6,230 bases of DNA from JALHNI01 sp031367405 (GTDB lineage: Bacteria; Acidobacteriota; Terriglobia; Bryobacterales; Bryobacteraceae). Positions 1-4,788 of this stretch are shown piece by piece. The first letter of the stretch is position 1, and each line of letters opens with the position of its first letter. A program made the position numbers and the translations under genes. The stretch lies in contig JANLPT010000150.1 of the NCBI GenBank assembly GCA_031367405.1, positions 1-6,230 on the forward strand. Direction: 5' to 3'. Below the pieces are notes generated by a model, which was given only the letters and a program-made list of their open reading frames with translations, did no database searches and was not told where the DNA came from.

Positions 1-176
1 AAGATATCGCGCCAGAGGTCGAAAGTAATTAAGTCATCGGGATCGTCGCCGAGACAATGCGCGTTCGCGCTGGACCAGAGCCAAGGCCGTCCCTGCTGCG
101 CCAAGCCCGCGCGGATGGGGTTGGTTTCGATATAGCGGAGAAACTCGCGGAAGCCTTGAGCATGGCGCGTCAATCA
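1..176 (-). pseudogene. C-terminal fragment of a REP-associated (Y1/RAYT-type) transposase, 5'-truncated
   Basis: Read on the minus strand from the CAT codon at 164-162, the frame gives HAQGFREFLRYIETNPIRAG, then LAQQGRPWLWSSA, and stays open to position 1. The pattern Y-I-E-x-N-P-[IV]-R-A-G-L followed about ten residues later by W-x-W-S-S-A is the C-terminal signature of IS200/IS605-like Y1 (RAYT) transposases, single-strand DNA enzymes that act on REP hairpins. A TGA in this frame at 176-174 closes it upstream, so the HUH motif and catalytic Tyr, which would lie at higher coordinates, are absent; that space is taken by the secreted-protein gene. The fragment is therefore non-functional unless the junction is an assembly artefact. 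Its 3' end lies beyond the window. The protein match is strong; the exact junction (about 165-180) is inferred. Confidence 0.75.
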
Positions 177-1236
177 CCACGCTAGGCTCCAGCGTGCCGG
201 TGGGTAGCCATTGAAGCGAGTTATGCCACCAAGAAGCCCGCACCGCGCTGGGCTCCACGCCGCGGGGAACCAGCAGGAGCGGAGCTCCGAAGTTCATCCT
301 CTCCTCAAAAGGCTCTTTGGGCAGGTCCGCGCAAGGCCAGTTCACTATCCAGACGGCCCAACCGGCGTATTGGCCGACCACTGAACAAGCGTCGAGGGTA
401 GTACGCAGCTGATAGTCACCGGACGCATCCGTCACTGACCAGTGAAACGGACCGAAAAACGCAGAGGGGGCGATGTAGGCGAGCAATCCCGCTCGCGGGC
501 GTCCGCTCACGGTCAGAGCGCGGCCGCGTATCACTACCTCGGGACTCACCGCCGCCGGCGCCGCCGTGCTTTCTTCTACCTCCATGCGGCCCTGATCACG
601 CAACACGCGCAGGCGCACTACTTGATCGCGGCTGCCCCGGCGGATGCTGGCGCGTGCGGTGTACTGTTGCCACGGACCGCCCGGGGGATAGAGGGAGACC
701 TGCCAGTTGCCCTCGGTAAACGTGATTTGCCGGAAGAGCCACTGTCCCTGGCCGACCGCGACGGCCGCAGCGCGCAGTCTATCCTGATCGGCAGAAGTCA
801 GGTCGAGGTATGCCGAGTTGGGTGCGAGCGGCAGTCCCCCGACCATCTCCAGTTGCACGCGAATCACTGTGTCCGGTTGGAGGACCATGTCCCCGAAGTC
901 GGAGTCCTCGCCGCTTTGCGTGCCGACCGCGCGGTAGCCGCTCAAGTGCTGGGGTGGAAACCAGCGCAACTCCGGGAAGTAAGGACACTTGACATCGGCC
1001 AAGACAAATCGTCCGTCGGCATCGCTTCGGGTTGAGGCGTAGGGCAAGGAAAATCTTCTGCCGCCCTTCAATTGCACGATGACGTCCGGCACCGGCTTTC
1101 CATCCGGTGCGACGAAGCGACCGCGAATTGTTGCTTGATGCAGCCCTATCCGCTCGAGCGCCGCCTGGGGTGGCAACATCGTCTGGAAAGCAGATACCTG
1201 GCTGATCAGGAAAAGAATGATCACTAGTGTTCGCAC
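34..1236 (-). CDS. Secreted protein with two carboxypeptidase-regulatory-like domains; C-terminus chimeric
   Basis: This is a 400-residue product with a GTG start at 1236-1234. A GGAGG (1245-1241 on the minus strand) sits 4 nt upstream and supports this start. Residues 1-16 form a signal peptide ending in VSA before FQ, so the protein is exported. Residues about 36-129 look like a carboxypeptidase-regulatory-like (transthyretin/CNA-B-like) beta-sandwich: the strand ATIRGRFVAPDGKPV is followed by the hallmark SDADGRFVL at 71-79. A second copy spans about 234-300, with VVIRGRALTVSGRP and VTDASGDYQL at 268-277. Such domains are common in acidobacterial cell-surface proteins and are usually structural or binding modules; no catalytic motif is visible. 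Residues from about 355 to 400 are Arg/Pro-rich and overlap, in another frame, a clearly transposase-coding stretch, so the native C-terminus is probably lost or replaced. No specific function can be named. Confidence 0.7.
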   Translation of the reverse strand: MRTLVIILFLISQVSAFQTMLPPQAALERIGLHQATIRGRFVAPDGKPVPDVIVQLKGGRRFSLPYASTRSDADGRFVLADVKCPYFPELRWFPPQHLSGYRAVGTQSGEDSDFGDMVLQPDTVIRVQLEMVGGLPLAPNSAYLDLTSADQDRLRAAAVAVGQGQWLFRQITFTEGNWQVSLYPPGGPWQQYTARASIRRGSRDQVVRLRVLRDQGRMEVEESTAAPAAVSPEVVIRGRALTVSGRPRAGLLAYIAPSAFFGPFHWSVTDASGDYQLRTTLDACSVVGQYAGWAVWIVNWPCADLPKEPFEERMNFGAPLLLVPRGVEPSAVRASWWHNSLQWLPTGTLEPSVVIDAPCSRLPRVSPLYRNQPHPRGLGAAGTALALVQRERALSRRRSR

Positions 1237-1240
1237 GCAG

Positions 1241-1245
1241 CCTCC
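1241..1245 (-). promoter_or_regulatory. Ribosome binding site of the secreted beta-sandwich protein
   Basis: The minus strand reads GGAGG, then 4 nt, then GTG. This is the best Shine-Dalgarno match in the window, and it decides the GTG start at 1236. Confidence 0.6.
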
Positions 1246-1406
1246 GTTTGTTATTTCGAGCTTACACCGGATGGTCGTCTATGGTTCTGCACTCAAGGAA
1301 TCCGTTTCAAATACGCTGACACCCCGATTTCGACTCGGGATGCCATTAACTTATCGGCACCAAGGCAGATTCAGTCGCGCCAGCGGCGATTCACAGGGAT
1401 GTCCAG

Positions 1407-1495
1407 GTCGCGGTAGGAACGATCATCGCTGACCGCCCTCCGCAGAGATCCGTACGAGCGGCATTACCGCATGCCGCATACGGCGGGATATCTGG
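1407..1495 (-). ncRNA. Group II intron 3' end remnant (domain V-like and domain VI-like hairpins)
   Basis: On the minus strand, 1494-1443 folds as an imperfect hairpin. GCGGCAT (1477-1471) pairs with ATGCCGC (1464-1458) around a 6-nt loop. Below it, CCGT (1483-1480) pairs with ACGG (1453-1450). A basal CAGAtAT/ATcTCTG stem follows after a 4-nt bulge. The sequence CCGTATGCGG...CCGCTCGTACGGATC resembles bacterial group II intron domain V, in which CCGUAUGCGG faces CCGCACGUACGGUUC. It is followed by a domain VI-like hairpin (GCGG...CCGC) ending CCTACCGCGAC at 1407, with an A 7 nt before the end as expected for the branch point. The loop is six bases rather than a GNRA tetraloop, and the base of domain V is mismatched, so the element looks decayed. 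No reverse transcriptase ORF or domains I-IV are recognisable upstream. This rests on recalled consensus, not a covariance search. Confidence 0.55.
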
Positions 1496-1669
1496 CGTCA
1501 AAGCGGACGTTCGGGTGAGGATGTAGGATCCGTGGGCGAGGCAACCAGCGCGCGAACACTCACGATGTTCGACTGCTGTCGAGCGGAACGAGCCGGCCTC
1601 GACCGCTTCGATGATGGGTTCTTGTTCGGTGGCCGGACTCGACGATACGGTCCTGGTTTGAATTGGCCA

Positions 1670-1704
1670 CAGCCCCGCCAACAGCCCCGCCAACAGCCCC
1701 GCCA
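1670..1704 (+). repeat. Three tandem copies of a 12-bp unit (CAGCCCCGCCAA)
   Basis: Units lie at 1670-1681, 1682-1693 and 1694-1704 (the last lacks its final base). They are identical over the shared length. The array lies 49 bp upstream of the preferred methyltransferase start. If translation began at the upstream TTG at 1663, the array would encode repeated T-A-P-P, which is unlike the family's N-terminus. Confidence 0.9.
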
Positions 1705-1739
1705 TGGCATTCGAAGCCATCCCCCTGGCCGATTCACGC

Positions 1740-1745
1740 TACAAT
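1740..1745 (+). promoter_or_regulatory. Candidate -10 element (TACAAT) for the methyltransferase-GGT operon
   Basis: TACAAT matches the TATAAT consensus at five of six bases. It ends 7 nt before the TTG start at 1753, so transcription would begin at or next to the start codon. No good -35 element is seen at the usual distance. Confidence 0.4.
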
Positions 1746-1752
1746 ACGGGGC

Positions 1753-2295
1753 TTGCCTGACGACCGCGTTCCTTACCGACTCACCCCCGCTGCCGCACCT
1801 TACGATGGACTGCGCTTACCCGCGGCGATTCTGCTCGACAACGTCCGTAGCATGTACAACGTGGGCGCGTTCTTCCGGACGGCCGACGGCGTGGCGCTCG
1901 AAAGGATCTACCTGACCGGAATCACCGCCCGTCCGCCGATGAAAGAGATCACCAAGACCGCCCTGGGGGCCGATCTCACGGTGCCCTGGGAAGGGATCGC
2001 CGACCCCGTCACTTTGCTCGCCAGCCTGCGCGCGAAGAACTGGGAGATTGCGGCCATCGAAACCAGCGTCCCCGCGGTGGATATTTTCGATTGGCAGCCG
2101 CGCTTCCCGGTCTGCGTTCTTTTTGGCCACGAGGTGGATGGCGTGCAACCGGAGTTGCTGAATTTGGCCGATACTCATGTCCGCTTGCCGATGTTGGGCC
2201 AGAAGCATTCGCTCAACGTGGCGACGGCCGGTGGGATCGTTCTGTATGAACTGCTCCGTAAGTACCGGCGAATGGGCGAGAATAAAGAACGATGA
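1753..2295 (+). CDS. SpoU/TrmH-family RNA 2'-O-methyltransferase
   Basis: This is a 180-residue cytoplasmic SPOUT enzyme that uses S-adenosylmethionine to methylate a ribose 2'-OH in tRNA or rRNA; the target nucleotide cannot be told from sequence. All three SpoU motifs are present. Motif 1 is N36-V-G-A-F-F-R42-T-A-D. Motif 2 is G125-H-E127-V-D-G130. Motif 3 is L145-P-M147-L-G-Q-K-H-S153-L-N155-V-A, which forms the cofactor knot. There is no N-terminal substrate-binding extension, so this is the short, catalytic-domain-only type. I prefer the TTG start at 1753 because the family-like sequence begins just after it. An in-frame TTG at 1663 would add 30 Pro-rich residues encoded by a tandem repeat. 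There is no clear Shine-Dalgarno, and a TACAAT lies 7 nt upstream. The stop codon overlaps the next start as ATGA, implying translational coupling. Confidence 0.9.
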   Translation: MPDDRVPYRLTPAAAPYDGLRLPAAILLDNVRSMYNVGAFFRTADGVALERIYLTGITARPPMKEITKTALGADLTVPWEGIADPVTLLASLRAKNWEIAAIETSVPAVDIFDWQPRFPVCVLFGHEVDGVQPELLNLADTHVRLPMLGQKHSLNVATAGGIVLYELLRKYRRMGENKER

Positions 2296-4055
2296 AGTTT
2301 ACCTTAGCCGCGCTACTCTTGCTCGCCGGAGCGATTTACGCTCAGTACTCTATGTTTCCGGCGGTCCGGGGCACCAAGGAAATGGTGGCCGCCGCCAATA
2401 ATTTCGAAGTGGAGGCCGGCTACCGGCTCTTGCAACAGGGCGGCAATGCCGTCGACTCCGGTGTGGCGGCGATGCTCGCGGCGACGGTGACGGAGCAAGC
2501 CCGCATTGGTTTTGGCGGCGAAGTGCCCCTCATGATCAAGATGAAAGGCCAGCCCGCACGGGTGCTTTCGGGCATCGGCACCGCGCCGGCCAAAGCAACG
2601 GTGGAGTACTACCGGAAGCGCAAGCAAGAAACTTGGGAAAGCAACGAGGACTTCCCGCCGATCCCGGCCATCGGCATCCGCGGTGCCATTCTGCCGGGCA
2701 TTCCCAGCGCCGCCATTGTGGCGTTAGCCGAAAGCGGCACCAAGAGTTTCGCCGAAGTGGTGGCACCCGCCATTGACTATGCCGATGGGTTTCCGCTCGG
2801 TGACGAGTTTGCCAGCTTCCTGCGGAGCACCGGCCGCGTCATCCAGTTGTGGCCCAGCTCACGCGAATTCTTTTTCCCGGACGGCAAGGTGCCGGTACGC
2901 GGTGCGATCTACCGCCTGACTGACCTCGCCAAGACTTTCCGCGAACTGGCGGCCGTCGAAAAGAAAGCGCGCGGCAATCGCGCTAAGAAGCTCGCCGCCG
3001 TGCACGACTACCTGTACAAGGGCCCCTTCGCCCAACGCATCTCGAGCTTCAATAGTGCCAACGATGGTCTCATCGCGCTCGAAGATCTCGCCAAGTTTAG
3101 AGCCGAATGGGACACGCCCCGCACCACCGCCTTTGCTGGCTATGAGGTGCTGAAGCCCGGCTTCTTCACCCAGGGCCCCGTGATGCTGCAGGCGTTGAAT
3201 ATCCTGGCGGGCTATGACTTGAAGGCCTTGGGCCACAATTCGCCCGAGTATCTGCATGCCGTCATCGAAGCGGTGAAGCTCGCCTTCGCCGACCGTGACC
3301 GATACTATGGCGACCCCAAGTTCAGCCAGATTCCCGAGGCGACGCTGCTCTCGATGGAATACGCGGTGGGGCGTCGCGCCCAGATTGACCCGGCCCATGC
3401 GTCGTTCGACCATCGCCCGGGCGTCGTCTCCGGCTTCCCCGCGCTTTCCCTGGGCAACGCCACCAGCCGCTCCGCCGACCAGGACACCACCTGCGTCAAC
3501 GTGGTGGACAAATGGGGCAACGTCTTCACGGCCACACCCAGCGGTGCGTGGCTGCCTTCGGTGATTGTGCCGGGCACGGGCTTTCCGCTGTCGAGCCGGC
3601 TGCAATCGTTCGTCCTGACGCCGCACCACGCCAACCAACTGGCCCCGGGCAAGCGCCCACGGGTGACGCTGAGCCCGACGCTCGTCTTGAAGAATGGCGA
3701 GCCCTATCTGGTGATGTCCACGCCGGGCGGCGACAATCAGGATCAGGCGATGCTGCAAGTGCTGCTCAATCTACTGGTCTTTGAGATGCAACCGCAGGAG
3801 GCCGTCGAGGCTCCCCGTTTCCAGACCGAGCACTTCTTCGCGTCGTTTGCGCATCACGAATTCCAAGCCGGTAAGGTGAATCTGGAAGAGCGCTTCCCGA
3901 AGGCGACCATTGACGCCTTGAAGGCCAAAGGCCATAAGATCACCGTCACCGGACCCTGGTCTAATGGCTCGGCTCCGACGGTCATTCTGATCAAAGACGG
4001 CGTGCTTAATGGCGGGGCCGATCTGCGACGTGGCCGGTTCATTTTCGGCCGTTAG
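2292..4055 (+). CDS. Secreted gamma-glutamyltransferase-family Ntn hydrolase
   Basis: The product has 587 residues, normal for the family. Residues 1-17 form a signal peptide (cleavage after AIYA), so it acts in the periplasm or outside. GGT-family proenzymes self-cleave to expose a Thr nucleophile. Here this is T399 in D398-T-T-C-V-N-V-V-D, aligned with TTHYSVVD of E. coli GGT, giving a large subunit of about 380 residues and a small one of 189. Other family marks are GGNAVDSGVAA (50-60), GHNSPEYLHAVIEAVKLAFA (314-333), GKRPRVTLSPTLVLKNG (453-469), TPGGDNQDQ (477-485, oxyanion-hole region) and the C-terminal GGADLRRG. The position expected for the alpha-carboxylate-binding Arg (E. coli R114, in DFREMAPAKA) is I95 in SGIGTAPAKA, so a true gamma-glutamyl substrate is uncertain; another amide or acylase substrate is possible. 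The ATG overlaps the methyltransferase stop. Confidence 0.92.
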   Translation: MKFTLAALLLLAGAIYAQYSMFPAVRGTKEMVAAANNFEVEAGYRLLQQGGNAVDSGVAAMLAATVTEQARIGFGGEVPLMIKMKGQPARVLSGIGTAPAKATVEYYRKRKQETWESNEDFPPIPAIGIRGAILPGIPSAAIVALAESGTKSFAEVVAPAIDYADGFPLGDEFASFLRSTGRVIQLWPSSREFFFPDGKVPVRGAIYRLTDLAKTFRELAAVEKKARGNRAKKLAAVHDYLYKGPFAQRISSFNSANDGLIALEDLAKFRAEWDTPRTTAFAGYEVLKPGFFTQGPVMLQALNILAGYDLKALGHNSPEYLHAVIEAVKLAFADRDRYYGDPKFSQIPEATLLSMEYAVGRRAQIDPAHASFDHRPGVVSGFPALSLGNATSRSADQDTTCVNVVDKWGNVFTATPSGAWLPSVIVPGTGFPLSSRLQSFVLTPHHANQLAPGKRPRVTLSPTLVLKNGEPYLVMSTPGGDNQDQAMLQVLLNLLVFEMQPQEAVEAPRFQTEHFFASFAHHEFQAGKVNLEERFPKATIDALKAKGHKITVTGPWSNGSAPTVILIKDGVLNGGADLRRGRFIFGR

Positions 4056-4071
4056 CGATTCGGCATTTGTG

Positions 4072-4106
4072 GGCGTGGAAGACTGCCCTGCCATCGCGCC
4101 TTTTTT
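4072..4106 (+). terminator. Candidate rho-independent terminator of the methyltransferase-GGT operon
   Basis: GGCGTGG (4072-4078) can pair with CCA (4091-4093) and CGCC (4097-4100), leaving a 3-nt bulge (TCG) and a 12-nt loop. Six T residues follow immediately at 4101-4106. It begins 17 nt after the GGT stop. The bulged stem makes it moderate rather than strong. Confidence 0.45.
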
Positions 4107-4139
4107 GTTTGCCCGTAGAGCCCGCTAGAACTCTGCGTC

Positions 4140-4304
4140 GTGAAGATCCCTTTAGAATCCGATTCCGGGGACGGCGATCACGATTCCGCGATCCGCCAAT
4201 TTCTGATCGGCTTCATCCCGGAATACGCAAACAAACCCGGCGATTTCTTTCAAAACGAACGATTCGAGCTGACTACCCGTCGCAGCGGCGGCGGTAGCCG
4301 GTGA
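4140..4304 (+). CDS. Hypothetical small ORF, 54 residues
   Basis: A GTG at 4140 opens a frame ending in TGA at 4302-4304. The product is acidic at the N-terminus (ESDSGDGDHDS), then has a mixed hydrophobic stretch (AIRQFLIGFIPEYANKPGDFF) and ends Arg/Gly-rich. The composition looks more protein-like than the other frames here. However, there is no Shine-Dalgarno and no recognised domain, and the last 32 nt overlap the end of a small minus-strand ORF. It could be the N-terminal remnant of a longer lost gene. It starts 33 nt after the T-run of the candidate terminator. Confidence 0.25.
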   Translation: MKIPLESDSGDGDHDSAIRQFLIGFIPEYANKPGDFFQNERFELTTRRSGGGSR

Positions 4305-4515
4305 AGGACCTCCAAGCAAAAAAGACGGCGACCAAGGCCGAGCAGGATGAGACGACGTTGGCCGGGTTTGCTTTGGTGATCTGAGATGCCTGGGTCTCCA
4401 TGTGTCGAATCTTGGTCATCAGGCGGTCTGGGCTTTTCCCGTGCCCGACGGCGAGCACGAGCATAACGGCGACGAGTGTCGTATTCACAACGATGGTTTT
4501 TCTGAACTTTGCCAC
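4273..4515 (-). CDS. Hypothetical small membrane protein, 80 residues
   Basis: I chose the GTG at 4515-4513 because an AG-rich sequence, AGAGAGAGAGGGATC, precedes it and contains GAGGG 4 nt from the start. A longer frame opens at the GTG at 4602, but it has no ribosome binding site and adds a less convincing N-terminus. From the chosen start, residues 7-25 (TIVVNTTLVAVMLVLAVGH) form one likely transmembrane segment or signal anchor. Residues about 53-69 (NVVSSCSALVAVFFAWR) form a weaker second one. Between them is a polar, Lys/Arg-containing segment of about 27 residues, and the C-terminus is Arg-rich. I recognise no family. It lies downstream of, and in the same direction as, the PLC-like gene, separated by 273 bp. 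Confidence 0.4.
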   Translation of the reverse strand: MAKFRKTIVVNTTLVAVMLVLAVGHGKSPDRLMTKIRHMETQASQITKANPANVVSSCSALVAVFFAWRSFTGYRRRCDG

Positions 4516-4520
4516 GATCC

Positions 4521-4532
4521 CTCTCTCTCTCT
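4521..4532 (-). repeat. (CT)6 dinucleotide tract; AG-rich ribosome binding site on the minus strand
   Basis: Six CT units on the plus strand read as (AG)6 on the minus strand, running into GGGATC and then the GTG at 4515. The tract therefore forms or abuts the ribosome binding site of the 80-residue membrane ORF. Confidence 0.8.
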
Positions 4533-4579
4533 TCTGGATCAATTTAGCCAGAATGAGACCTTCGAAACAAGTGAGGAAA

Positions 4580-4614
4580 GGACTAAGGCGATCATCGGTC
4601 ACTCATCTTAGTCC
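4580..4614. repeat. 8-bp perfect inverted repeat, 19-nt spacer
   Basis: GGACTAAG (4580-4587) faces CTTAGTCC (4607-4614). No T-run follows on either strand, so it is not an obvious terminator. It lies 65 nt upstream of the small membrane ORF start and could be an operator, but that is only a possibility. Confidence 0.6.
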
Positions 4615-4637
4615 ACGCCTGATCGAGGGCCCAGCGG

Positions 4638-4655
4638 CTCAGGTGAAGACCTGAG
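4638..4655. repeat. Perfect 7-bp hairpin with GAAG/CTTC loop
   Basis: CTCAGGT (4638-4644) and ACCTGAG (4649-4655) enclose a 4-nt loop (GAAG on the plus strand, CTTC on the minus strand). In plus-strand RNA, G4637 and G4636 could extend it by two G-U pairs. No T-run follows. It resembles a short REP-like hairpin, but no second copy is in the window. Confidence 0.6.
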
Positions 4656-4739
4656 TTACGGGCGCTAAACCTTGCCAATTCACCACCAGGCGAGCCAGAA
4701 CAGGGTGCCCGAGACGCCAAGGAAGACGGTGGGCACTCG

Positions 4740-4779
4740 AAAAAAATAGAGGATCGAAACTAAGGCCGCGCGGCGATCG
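4740..4779 (-). terminator. Weak candidate terminator after the PLC-like gene
   Basis: On the minus strand, GATCG and CGATC flank a GC-rich palindrome (GCCGCGCGGC). After a further 5 nt comes a run of seven T residues (4746-4740). The hairpin is loose and the T-run is not adjacent, so this is a weak call. Confidence 0.3.
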
Positions 4780-4788
4780 TCACTCCAG

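Larger units (their letters stand above)
1237..1752. other. Intergenic stretch of about 515 bp with mobile-element debris and a short tandem repeat
   Basis: Both strands have open frames here, but none has a recognisable domain, a good ribosome binding site or protein-like composition. The stretch holds a group II intron 3' end remnant (1407-1495, minus strand), a weaker imperfect inverted repeat (TCGA-GCGG near 1579-1586 facing CCGC-t-TCGA at 1603-1611), three tandem copies of a 12-mer (1670-1704), and a promoter-like -10 element just before the methyltransferase. Apart from these, I see nothing identifiable between 1246-1406 and 1496-1669. Confidence 0.5.
4516..4788. other. Gap between small membrane ORF and PLC-like gene, with repeats only
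   Basis: No credible gene is seen on either strand. The region holds a (CT)6 tract, an 8-bp inverted repeat with a 19-nt spacer (4580-4614), a perfect 7-bp hairpin (4638-4655), and an A/T run with a nearby inverted repeat at 4740-4779. Confidence 0.45.

Noticed and set aside
442..1035. Plus-strand 197-codon open frame opposite the secreted beta-sandwich protein
   Set aside because: It has His/Arg-rich low-quality composition and no domain. The minus strand has a signal peptide, a Shine-Dalgarno and two recognisable domains.
1391..1720. Minus-strand 109-codon open frame with an Ala/Leu/Gly-rich start
   Set aside because: It runs through the 12-bp repeat and the intron-like hairpins and shows no domain. 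Its start lies in the repeat-derived sequence and lacks a ribosome binding site.
1663..1752. Upstream TTG start for the methyltransferase
   Set aside because: It would add 30 residues of Pro-rich repeat (T-A-P-P units) unlike the family and would place the -10-like TACAAT inside the gene.
2859..3758. Long minus-strand open frame opposite the GGT-like gene
   Set aside because: It is an antisense shadow of a high-GC coding sequence with no recognisable domain; the plus-strand frame has full GGT family motifs.
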